Positions 5,824 through 12,769 of a stretch of DNA of 23,479 nucleotides are shown in pieces. The position numbers and the translations under genes were made by a program. The DNA comes from Flavobacterium psychrophilum (GTDB taxonomy: Bacteria; Bacteroidota; Bacteroidia; Flavobacteriales; Flavobacteriaceae). Below the pieces are notes generated by a model that worked only from the letters and a program-made list of their open reading frames with translations, had not been told where the DNA came from and searched no databases. Every line of letters starts with the position of its first letter. Within the stretch, counting starts at the first letter, position 1. Location: positions 1 through 23,479 of the forward strand of contig CAMDQL010000020.1 in assembly GCA_945905915.1 (NCBI GenBank), read 5' to 3'.

Positions 5824-6660
5824 ATGATACATATTGGAGATTACAATACCTTACGAATATTAAGAGATACAAAAGTTGGTTTATTTTTAGGAAGTGAAGA
5901 AACACAAGAAGATGATGTTTTGTTGCCTAATAAATATGTTCCAAAAGAATTTTCTATTGGCGATGATTTAACGGTATTTATTTATTTAGATCATGAAGAA
6001 CGCCCAGTTGCTACCACACTGAAACCATATATCAAACTGAACGAATTTGCCCATTTGAAGGTAAATTACATGAATCAGTTTGGTGCTTTCCTTGATTGGG
6101 GATTAGAGAAAGATTTATTTGTACCGTTTAAAGAACAAGCACGCCCAATGGAAGTTGGAAAGCGATATTTGGTTTACATGCATTTAGATGAAAAAACCAA
6201 TCGTTTAGTAGCTTCGAGCAGAACGAATAAATACTTGTCGAATGAAAATGTAGATTTGGAACCCAATGAAGAAGTGCAAATCTTAATTTCACATATTACT
6301 GAAGGCGGAATCAATGTCATCATTAATCAGAAATTCAAAGGGTTAGCTTATAAAAATGAAGTGTATACTGAGGTAAAACCCGGAATGAAAACCATTGGTT
6401 ACATCAAAAACATTCGCCCTGACGGAAAAATTGATGTGCTGTTGCGCAAAGTAGGAGTAGAAGCTATTGAACCATCGTCGCAAATTATTCTAGACGAATT
6501 AAAAGCAAATCGTGGCTTTTTGCGATTGACGGATAATTCGCACCCTGAAGATATTAAAACGGTATTGAAAATGAGTAAAAAAACCTTCAAAAAAGCCGTT
6601 GGAAGTTTATACAAACAACAATTAATCGAAATCAAAGAAGACGGAATTTATTTGGTATAA
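5824..6660 (+). CDS. cvfB: CvfB-family S1-like RNA-binding protein
   Basis: The 278-residue protein matches the CvfB (YitL) family: tandem S1-like OB domains followed by a winged helix, shown in Staphylococcus to bind RNA and influence virulence gene expression. Visible here are a first OB domain (about 1-65, TKVGLFLGSEETQEDDVLLP), a second S1 domain (about 70-140, VNYMNQFGAFLDWGLEKDLFVP), a third (about 148-212, EGGINVIINQKFKGLAYKNE) and a C-terminal winged helix (about 222-278, ending IEIKEDGIYLV). No signal peptide; cytoplasmic. Its role in this organism is unknown, probably RNA-related. A small membrane-protein gene starts one base after its stop, so the two are probably cotranscribed. 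Confidence 0.9.
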   Translation: MIHIGDYNTLRILRDTKVGLFLGSEETQEDDVLLPNKYVPKEFSIGDDLTVFIYLDHEERPVATTLKPYIKLNEFAHLKVNYMNQFGAFLDWGLEKDLFVPFKEQARPMEVGKRYLVYMHLDEKTNRLVASSRTNKYLSNENVDLEPNEEVQILISHITEGGINVIINQKFKGLAYKNEVYTEVKPGMKTIGYIKNIRPDGKIDVLLRKVGVEAIEPSSQIILDELKANRGFLRLTDNSHPEDIKTVLKMSKKTFKKAVGSLYKQQLIEIKEDGIYLV

Positions 6661-6661
6661 C

Positions 6662-6946
6662 ATGACAAAAAAGAATAAATTGTATCTTGTGCTAAGCATA
6701 ATCGTTTTTATATTAACGTTTGTTGCTATTTTTCAACAGTTTGAAACAATACATTTTATTGGCTTTGAAACCAAAATAATTTGGATTCCTATTTGGATTG
6801 CGATAGTCGTTTTACCGCTTTTAAATTTGTATGAAATTACTGTTAATACAGAAGAAAGAAATGGGTTTTATTGGCTAAGTTTACTCATCAATATAATCAC
6901 AATTTTATTTATGATTAGATATTTTAAGCTAGAATTACTTCCTTAA
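6662..6946 (+). CDS. Small three-helix membrane protein, paralogue of the one at 9562
   Basis: Not a family I recognise. The 94-residue product has three hydrophobic segments (about 7-24, 38-57 and 69-87) and short polar links. The middle segment IIWIPIWIAIVVLPLLNLYE and the third, LLINIITILFM, align without gaps to the small membrane protein encoded at 9562-9831 (ILWLPMLALLFLLPIINTYA and LALNLITILIV), so the two look like paralogues. The gene starts one base after the cvfB stop and its own stop directly abuts the stop of the convergent serine-hydrolase gene, with no intervening base. Inner-membrane location is expected; function unknown. Confidence 0.75.
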   Translation: MTKKNKLYLVLSIIVFILTFVAIFQQFETIHFIGFETKIIWIPIWIAIVVLPLLNLYEITVNTEERNGFYWLSLLINIITILFMIRYFKLELLP

Positions 6947-8128
6947 TTATTCACCTTCACTATCATTAAATTCAAATGGATAATCACCAAATATAGGCGC
7001 TAACCGCTTCGTTTGGTATGGTTTTTTTGAAAACTTGTTTGAAATAGCAATAATAGTTACCGAGTCTTTTTGTAAAGTAACATAAGACGAAGTATTGCCA
7101 TGCCACCATCCGTTATGAAAATAATAATGTTGCCCGGTTTCAAATTCTAACATGCGTATTCCTAAACCATAATTTTTGGTACCTTTTCTTTCATAACTAT
7201 ACCCTTTAAACATTTCAGATTTCATTTTCTTGCTTAAAAAATCTTCAGAATATAAGGCTAAGTCAAATTTTAATAGATCGCGTGGTGTAGAATAGATATT
7301 TTTATCGCCATACACTTGATCTAGAAATTCAAAAGCCAATCGCAAATAATTGTTTTTATAGGACTGACATATATTGTCCTTATTTTTTAAATCATCAAAC
7401 ACAAAAGTATTTTTCATGCCTAGCGGATCAAATATCATTTCTTGCAATACTTTTGGATACGATTTTTCAGTAACCTTTTCAATGATTAAAGCTAAAAGAG
7501 CATAATTGGTATTGCAATAGCCAAATCGTGTTCCTGGCGATGATTCTAAACCGATGTTCTTTGTTGCTAATAGTGTTAATACGTCCTGATTGGTAAGATT
7601 TTTATTTTTATTCCAAACTTTTTTATTATCAGTAAAGTAAGCATAATTGCGCAGTCCACTTCGATGGTTGAGCAACATTCTTACCGTTGTTTCTTTGTGC
7701 GGAAATTCGGGAAGATATTCAGTAACGAATTCATCTAATTCAATTTTATCTAGATCTACTAATTTTAAAACAGTAACGGCAGTAATTACTTTACTCACCG
7801 AGGCAAGATGAATTGGCGTATCCTTTTTTATGGAATCTCTTTTTTCTTTATAAGCAAAACCACTATAGTTTTCATATAAAATTTCTCCATTTTTGGCTAC
7901 TAAAAACCCGCCACTAAAATCTTTTGAATTGAATTTTTTATTGTAAAAATATTCAATATCATCAGCCATTTTTTTCTTATAAACGGTGCTTAATGGGTTA
8001 AAATTAACGGCATATTCAGAAACGTTTCCATCTTTATCTTTTAGAGTAGATTCGTTCTTTTCGTCAGGTTTTTTTTCACAATGGATAAATAATAGACTAA
8101 GGCTTATAATTAAAATTCGTTTCAACAT
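6947..8128 (-). CDS. Beta-lactamase-fold serine hydrolase (class C / DD-peptidase-like), exported
   Basis: The 393-residue protein belongs to the Beta-lactamase (PF00144) group of penicillin-binding-protein-like serine hydrolases, which includes esterases, D-aminopeptidases and class C beta-lactamases. The first catalytic motif SxxK is Ser110-Val-Ser-Lys113 in HLASVSKVITAV; the second is Tyr204-Cys-Asn206; the third, near residue 340, is HNGWWHG in place of KTG. LLNHRSGL at 152-159 is another family mark. A hydrophobic N terminus ending in Cys17 suggests a lipoprotein, though His just before that Cys is unusual. Substrate unknown; these proteins are rarely true beta-lactamases. The PH-domain gene ends four bases upstream, so they form an operon. 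Confidence 0.88.
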   Translation of the reverse strand: MLKRILIISLSLLFIHCEKKPDEKNESTLKDKDGNVSEYAVNFNPLSTVYKKKMADDIEYFYNKKFNSKDFSGGFLVAKNGEILYENYSGFAYKEKRDSIKKDTPIHLASVSKVITAVTVLKLVDLDKIELDEFVTEYLPEFPHKETTVRMLLNHRSGLRNYAYFTDNKKVWNKNKNLTNQDVLTLLATKNIGLESSPGTRFGYCNTNYALLALIIEKVTEKSYPKVLQEMIFDPLGMKNTFVFDDLKNKDNICQSYKNNYLRLAFEFLDQVYGDKNIYSTPRDLLKFDLALYSEDFLSKKMKSEMFKGYSYERKGTKNYGLGIRMLEFETGQHYYFHNGWWHGNTSSYVTLQKDSVTIIAISNKFSKKPYQTKRLAPIFGDYPFEFNDSEGE

Positions 8129-8132
8129 ATGT

Positions 8133-8561
8133 TTAGTTCTTTATCGTAATATTTGGGTTGATTTCTAGTAATTTGGCAATAAATTGGTCTCTTTTTTCAG
8201 GTGAGATAAATATATCGTCGTATTTGTGATAAACAATTTCAATGCCTTTGTGATGAAAGCCCGGTTTGTAAAAATTTGTTTTCATCATAGAATTTGAATA
8301 TTTTATGGTTCTAATTTCTGAAATTTTAATTTTTGTTTTGTAAAAAAACATAGAAACAAGTAATACGTTTTCTTGAATTTCGTAATAAGTAGTAAAAAAG
8401 GTAACCGTAATTAATAAACTTAAAAATGAAATTAGAATACCAATTGGTGCCAAAACCGTTTCAATAGAATCTCCTGATAAAAAAGCAATAAGCGATACGA
8501 GAACTGCAGGAAATAGAGGTATAAAAAAATTAATTTTACTAAAGTCCGATTTGTATTTCAT
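8133..8561 (-). CDS. Membrane-anchored bacterial PH domain protein (YyaB-like)
   Basis: The 142-residue protein has two hydrophobic helices (about 12-30 and 35-57), then a soluble C-terminal domain of about 85 residues. The latter starts TYYEIQENVLLV, continues with a strand-rich core (KIKISEIRTIKYS) and ends IEIVYHKYDDIFISPEKRDQF plus a short helix. This pattern fits the YyaB-like bacterial PH domain family (bPH_6). Ligand and function are unknown; the domain probably faces the cytoplasm. It is the first gene of a leftward pair with the serine hydrolase. I see no exact TAnnTTTG box upstream. Confidence 0.75.
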   Translation of the reverse strand: MKYKSDFSKINFFIPLFPAVLVSLIAFLSGDSIETVLAPIGILISFLSLLITVTFFTTYYEIQENVLLVSMFFYKTKIKISEIRTIKYSNSMMKTNFYKPGFHHKGIEIVYHKYDDIFISPEKRDQFIAKLLEINPNITIKN

Positions 8562-8643
8562 GTATTGTTTTACTGTTTTTTTTGGACAAATTACATTCTA
8601 AAAATAGTAATTAATTACGAATTTATAAAAATGTCATCTGCTT

Positions 8644-8675
8644 TTGCAAATTAAAGTATTTTTGAAGTATTTTTG
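8644..8675 (+). promoter_or_regulatory. menB promoter with a duplicated -7 box
   Basis: TATTTTTG occurs twice, at 8657-8664 and 8668-8675, within two consecutive 11-base copies of AAGTATTTTTG. TTG at 8644-8646 stands 21 bases before the second copy, an acceptable -33 spacing, so the second box is the more likely promoter. The menB ATG is 16 bases further on. Confidence 0.65.
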
Positions 8676-8691
8676 ATAAAAATTATTAAAA

Positions 8692-9531
8692 ATGTCAAGA
8701 ATCAATTGGAAAACCGTTCGAGAATTTGAAGATATTACGTATAAAAAATGTGATGGCGTAGCCCGAATTGCTTTTAATAGACCCGATGTTAGAAATGCTT
8801 TTCGACCTAAAACCACTAAAGAATTAATTGAAGCTTTTTATGATGCCCAAGAGGATACGTCAATAGGGGTGGTGTTACTTTCGGCAGAAGGACCAAGTTC
8901 AAAAGATGGAATTTGGAGTTTTTGCAGTGGAGGCGATCAAAAAGCTCGTGGACATCAAGGTTATGTTGGAGAAGATGGTTATCATCGTTTAAATATTTTA
9001 GAAGTTCAACGAATGATTCGGTTTATGCCAAAGGCAGTAATTTGTGTAGTCCCTGGTTGGGCTGTTGGTGGCGGACATTCACTTCATGTGGTTTGCGATT
9101 TAACTTTAGCTAGTAAAGAACACGCCATTTTTAAACAAACCGATGCCGATGTAACTAGTTTTGATGGCGGTTATGGTTCGGCATATTTAGCCAAAATGGT
9201 AGGACAGAAAAAAGCGCGTGAGATTTTCTTTTTAGGAAGAAACTACTCGGCACAAGAGGCGTTTGAAATGGGGATGGTTAATGCAGTTATTCCGCATGCT
9301 GAATTAGAATCAACCGCTTATGACTGGGCACAAGAAATTTTAGCAAAATCACCAACATCTATTAAAATGCTAAAATTTGCCATGAATTTAACCGATGATG
9401 GCATGGTAGGGCAACAAGTTTTTGCAGGTGAAGCTACACGTTTAGCGTATATGACTGACGAAGCAAAAGAAGGAAGAGATGCTTTTTTAGAAAAGCGTAA
9501 GCCTAATTTTGAAAAGAAATATTTGCCTTAA
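8692..9531 (+). CDS. menB: 1,4-dihydroxy-2-naphthoyl-CoA synthase
   Basis: MenB closes the second ring of the menaquinone precursor from o-succinylbenzoyl-CoA. The 279-residue crotonase-fold protein shows CSGGDQKARG at 78-87 and GWAVGGGHSLHVVCDLTLA at 122-140 (oxyanion hole), FKQTDADVTSFDGGYGSAYL at 147-166, and REIFFLGRNYSAQEAFEMG after it. Asp151 in QTDADV is the feature of the type of MenB that supplies its own carboxylate (as in Mycobacterium) instead of a bound bicarbonate (E. coli has Gly there); this assignment is from family knowledge. It is the first gene of a rightward menaquinone cluster and has a strong promoter-like region. Confidence 0.97.
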   Translation: MSRINWKTVREFEDITYKKCDGVARIAFNRPDVRNAFRPKTTKELIEAFYDAQEDTSIGVVLLSAEGPSSKDGIWSFCSGGDQKARGHQGYVGEDGYHRLNILEVQRMIRFMPKAVICVVPGWAVGGGHSLHVVCDLTLASKEHAIFKQTDADVTSFDGGYGSAYLAKMVGQKKAREIFFLGRNYSAQEAFEMGMVNAVIPHAELESTAYDWAQEILAKSPTSIKMLKFAMNLTDDGMVGQQVFAGEATRLAYMTDEAKEGRDAFLEKRKPNFEKKYLP

Positions 9532-9561
9532 GATTGATTTGTAAAATTAAATAGACATTGT

Positions 9562-9831
9562 ATGAAAAAAGTAATCACAAATGAAAAACTTATTATAGCT
9601 TTAAGTATTTTAATCTTGTCATATTGGTTACTTTGTAAAACAATAGATATTTATAAATATACTATTTTAGGTGTGCTTTATGAAATTCTTTGGCTTCCAA
9701 TGTTAGCTTTGTTGTTTCTTTTGCCAATTATAAACACCTATGCAATTTTTAAGAACAAGAATAGTTCGATTCATTATTTTAATTTGGCACTAAATCTAAT
9801 AACGATATTGATCGTATTCTTAATGCAATGA
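9562..9831 (+). CDS. Small three-helix membrane protein, paralogue of the one at 6662
   Basis: Unrecognised family. The 89-residue product has hydrophobic segments at about 10-25, 38-57 and 70-88 separated by short polar links (KNKNSSIHYF before the last). It aligns with the product of 6662-6946 across the second and third segments. The gene lies 30 bases after menB, and its stop overlaps the menA start by four bases (ATGA), so it is translationally coupled to menA. Coupling to a membrane prenyltransferase suggests, but does not show, a supporting role for MenA or a general membrane function. Low-complexity hydrophobicity could explain part of the paralogue similarity. Confidence 0.75.
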   Translation: MKKVITNEKLIIALSILILSYWLLCKTIDIYKYTILGVLYEILWLPMLALLFLLPIINTYAIFKNKNSSIHYFNLALNLITILIVFLMQ

Positions 9832-10739
9832 AAAATAAAATAAAACCCTGGATTCAAGCCGCTAGACTTCGCACTTTGCCACTTTCTATTTCTGGAATTT
9901 TGGTAGGAAGTGCGTATGCGTATTACCAACATACATTTGAATGGATTATTTTTGTATTGGCATTATTTACCACGTTGTCTTTTCAAATACTGTCCAATTT
10001 TGCTAACGATTATGGCGATGGCATAAAAGGAACAGATGCCAATAGAATTGGCGAAAAACGCTTAGTAGCTTCGGGTGAAATTACTTCAAATCAAATGAAA
10101 AATACGATTATAATTAACGTGATTATAGCGTTTGTATTAGCGGTAGCTTTAATTTATTTTGCTTTCGGACAAGAGAATTTTGTGTATTCGTTTACTTTTT
10201 TGGTGTTAGGAATGGCTTCAATCGCCGCAGCAATAAAATATACTGTTGGTAAAAACGCTTACGGATATAGTGGTTTTGGCGATGTATTTGTTTTTATCTT
10301 TTTTGGAATAGTAGCCGTTATTGGAAGTAATTTCTTATACTCGCAAAGTATCGATATTAAATTATTTCTTCCCGCCACGGCAATAGGAATGTTGAGCACC
10401 GCTGTATTAAACTTAAATAATATGCGCGATATTGAGAATGACCGAATCGCAAATAAAAATACGTTAGTGGTGAAGTTTGGATTGAAATTTGGCTTATGGT
10501 ATCAAAGGGTGTTGGTTTTTATGCCAATTATACTTTACTTACTCTTTTTAAATAATTTTAAAAATGGTCCCTTAGGGTTTTCATTTTTATTTTTATACAT
10601 GGCAATATCACATAATAAATCTATAACAAAAATAGTTGAAAAAAATTCTCCAAATGAATTTGATCCGCTTTTGAAAACTGTCGCATTGACTACTTTTTTG
10701 TTTGCCATTTTATTATCATTAAAAATAATTACATCGTAA
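9828..10739 (+). CDS. menA: 1,4-dihydroxy-2-naphthoate polyprenyltransferase
   Basis: MenA attaches the polyprenyl chain to dihydroxynaphthoate in the inner membrane, giving demethylmenaquinone. The 303-residue UbiA-superfamily protein begins with WIQAARLRTLPLSISGILVG and carries the first Asp-rich motif NFANDYGDGIKGTDANRIG (57-75; Asp61, Asp64, Asp70) and the second in NLNNMRDIENDRIANKNTL (about 195-213), with eight or nine hydrophobic helices. The first 4 bases overlap the preceding small membrane-protein gene. The UPF0173 hydrolase follows 26 bases downstream. The length fits MenA; a UbiA for ubiquinone is unlikely given menB and menC nearby. Confidence 0.96.
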   Translation: MKNKIKPWIQAARLRTLPLSISGILVGSAYAYYQHTFEWIIFVLALFTTLSFQILSNFANDYGDGIKGTDANRIGEKRLVASGEITSNQMKNTIIINVIIAFVLAVALIYFAFGQENFVYSFTFLVLGMASIAAAIKYTVGKNAYGYSGFGDVFVFIFFGIVAVIGSNFLYSQSIDIKLFLPATAIGMLSTAVLNLNNMRDIENDRIANKNTLVVKFGLKFGLWYQRVLVFMPIILYLLFLNNFKNGPLGFSFLFLYMAISHNKSITKIVEKNSPNEFDPLLKTVALTTFLFAILLSLKIITS

Positions 10740-10765
10740 ATCTTGACGATTAAATAATAGTAACT

Positions 10766-11443
10766 ATGAAAATAACATTTTACGGACACGCTTGTATCGG
10801 AATCAAAGTAAAGGACGTACATATTTTGGTCGATCCCTTTATTTCAGGTAATCCAAAGGCTTCACATATTGATATTAATTCATTGGAAGCAGATTTTATT
10901 TTGCTAACTCACGCGCATCAAGACCATATTTTAGATGTGGAACCCATTGCAAAGCGAACAGAAGCGGTAATTGTTTCTAATTATGAAATTGCTTCACATT
11001 ATGGAAGTAAAGGATTTAATTATCATCCAATGAATCACGGTGGTAGTTGGGATTTCAAGTTTGGAAATGTAAAATATGTAAACGCCATTCATTCTTCCTC
11101 TTTTCCTGATGGAAGTTATGGCGGTCAACCTGGTGGATTTGTAATTGAAGGTGAACATAAAAATATATACATCGCTGGCGATACGGCTTTAACTATGGAT
11201 ATGAAATTGATTCCAATGCGAACCAAGTTAGATTTGGCCATATTACCTATCGGAAGTAATTTTACAATGGATGTGGATGATGCTATTATTGCTTCAGACT
11301 TTGTTGAATGTGATAAAATATTAGGATATCATTATGATACGTTTGGTTACATCGAAATCAATCATACAGAGGCTAAGCGCAAATTTTTTGATAAAGGAAA
11401 AGACTTAATGTTGTTAGAAATTGGAGAAAGTATCGATTTATAG
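10766..11443 (+). CDS. UPF0173 metal-dependent hydrolase (metallo-beta-lactamase fold)
   Basis: The 225-residue cytoplasmic protein has the metallo-beta-lactamase fold. Metal-binding signatures are the N-terminal MKITFYGHACIGIK, THAHQDHILD at 48-57 (HxHxDH), a later His in HPMNHGG, the Asp of IAGDTALT, and the C-terminal His of LGYHYDTFG. These and the length match UPF0173 (YtkL-like) hydrolases, whose substrate is not established. In flavobacteria relatives of this gene often sit between menA and menC (from memory), as here, which suggests a shared transcript and maybe a role in quinone metabolism, but that is inference. Confidence 0.92.
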   Translation: MKITFYGHACIGIKVKDVHILVDPFISGNPKASHIDINSLEADFILLTHAHQDHILDVEPIAKRTEAVIVSNYEIASHYGSKGFNYHPMNHGGSWDFKFGNVKYVNAIHSSSFPDGSYGGQPGGFVIEGEHKNIYIAGDTALTMDMKLIPMRTKLDLAILPIGSNFTMDVDDAIIASDFVECDKILGYHYDTFGYIEINHTEAKRKFFDKGKDLMLLEIGESIDL

Positions 11444-11474
11444 ACTTTGGTACAAAAATTGAATAGGTATAAAA

Positions 11475-11490
11475 CACATAGGCACATAGG
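11475..11490. repeat. Tandem 8-mer CACATAGG x2 in a gene gap
   Basis: Two exact adjacent copies of CACATAGG (11475-11482 and 11483-11490) lie in the 92-base gap between the UPF0173 gene and the TPR gene; a related ATAGGTAT stands just before. No promoter box of the TAnnTTTG type is seen in this gap. Similar 'cacatagg' stretches recur between genes in flavobacteria in my memory, but that needs a search. Confidence 0.45.
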
Positions 11491-11535
11491 TTTAGTGAAA
11501 ATTCGAGTAATTTGTGTTTAAAAAATAAAATTTTA

Positions 11536-12732
11536 ATGAATAAAATAATTTACTTCGTATCCGCCATATTGTTTTCTAGCTCAATTTTTGCTCAAAAAGA
11601 TGGATTTTGGGATAAAGAAAGAGCAACATCAAAAGAAATTGTACTTACTGCAGGAAAAAGAGCCCTAATTAAAACGGAAGATTTACCTTCAGGTACAACC
11701 GAATTTGTGTTTAGAATCACTCTTTTAGATGAAGGTCAAAAACTAACGTCAAGTTTGGTTTCAGTACTAAAAGCTATTCCAGATCCAACAGGCATAAGCC
11801 AGGGAGCGGCTGGAGCTATACATTTAACATCAGCGATTTCAGGCGATGATAAATGCACTTATGCGATATTTAACGAGTCAAATCATGCGAATCAATTCCT
11901 AAAAGATGGATCATCAGACAAAGCGTGTTTTGAACAAAAAGAGAAAGTGAATAAAGAGGTTAGATTAATTTCAACGTCTTCAACTTGTTTGACTAATATA
12001 CCCAATTTATGGTTCGGATTTGAAAGTCAAAACTGGCTTATGAGTCAGAAAATAGTACTTGAAGTAGTGCCTTGGGTAGATTATAATGTGAGTAGGGGTT
12101 GGACAAAGCAAACTAAAAAGGAAATTGAAAAAATGTGTACATCCTTTAGTTTTTATAATCAACTTTCAAAAAAAGAAATCTTCACAGGTGAATTTATAAA
12201 TTTATTTACTGAACGTTATAAATATGCTGAATTTAAAAACATGTTAGATTCTGAAAAAGCAACTATTAATTCTGAAATTACATTACAATCATTAAATAAT
12301 ACCAAACAAATGAACGATTTTTTAGAATTTAAAAGAAAAACAGCTTGGGATTTTTATAAGAAAGGTGAATATCAAAAAGCAATTAGTTTTATTCAAGATG
12401 AAATCATAGGAAATAAATGGGCTCAAGCAAAAGATTATAGTGCCCTTGGAGATATTTATATTGAAACCAAACAGTTTATTGTGGCAAAAGAATCTTATTT
12501 TAAAGCTACTGAATTAGATTCAAATCACTTATGGTATCAATTAAAGTATGCAAATGCCTTGGTGTTTAATGATGAACTTTCTGAAGCAAAAGAAATTCAT
12601 AAAAAATACAAATCAAATAATATAGATGCAAAAACTTCTTGGACTCAACAAGCTAAATTTGATGTAGCTTTTTACAAATCAAAAGGTTTGAATGTTGATG
12701 ATTTTAAGAAAATTTTGAGAATTTTAGAATAA
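11536..12732 (+). CDS. Exported protein with C-terminal TPR-like repeats
   Basis: With the ATG at 11536 the product has 398 residues and a normal Sec signal peptide (hydrophobic residues about 4-18, cleavage after SSSIFA). A TTG in frame at 11512 would add eight residues before the signal and is rejected. Residues about 20-200 form a beta-rich domain with four or five Cys (CTYAIFNE, ACFEQKE, STCLTN) that could form disulfides. From about 265 on there are helical repeats with TPR features, such as AWDFYKKGEYQKAISFIQDE, AKDYSALGDIYIETKQFIVA and SYFKATELDSNHLWYQLKYA. Likely periplasmic. The N-terminal domain is unrecognised. It interrupts the usual UPF0173-menC order and may be accessory. Confidence 0.78.
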   Translation: MNKIIYFVSAILFSSSIFAQKDGFWDKERATSKEIVLTAGKRALIKTEDLPSGTTEFVFRITLLDEGQKLTSSLVSVLKAIPDPTGISQGAAGAIHLTSAISGDDKCTYAIFNESNHANQFLKDGSSDKACFEQKEKVNKEVRLISTSSTCLTNIPNLWFGFESQNWLMSQKIVLEVVPWVDYNVSRGWTKQTKKEIEKMCTSFSFYNQLSKKEIFTGEFINLFTERYKYAEFKNMLDSEKATINSEITLQSLNNTKQMNDFLEFKRKTAWDFYKKGEYQKAISFIQDEIIGNKWAQAKDYSALGDIYIETKQFIVAKESYFKATELDSNHLWYQLKYANALVFNDELSEAKEIHKKYKSNNIDAKTSWTQQAKFDVAFYKSKGLNVDDFKKILRILE

Positions 12733-12769
12733 AAATCTTCGTTACTCATCGTCTTCGTGGCAAAAAAAT

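Noticed and set aside
6947..8128. Antibiotic-resistance beta-lactamase
   Set aside because: The third motif is HNG and not KTG, and the family is mostly esterases and peptidases; nothing points to drug hydrolysis.
11512..11535. TTG start extending the TPR protein by eight residues
   Set aside because: The extension would place polar residues before a well-formed signal peptide; the ATG at 11536 begins it properly.
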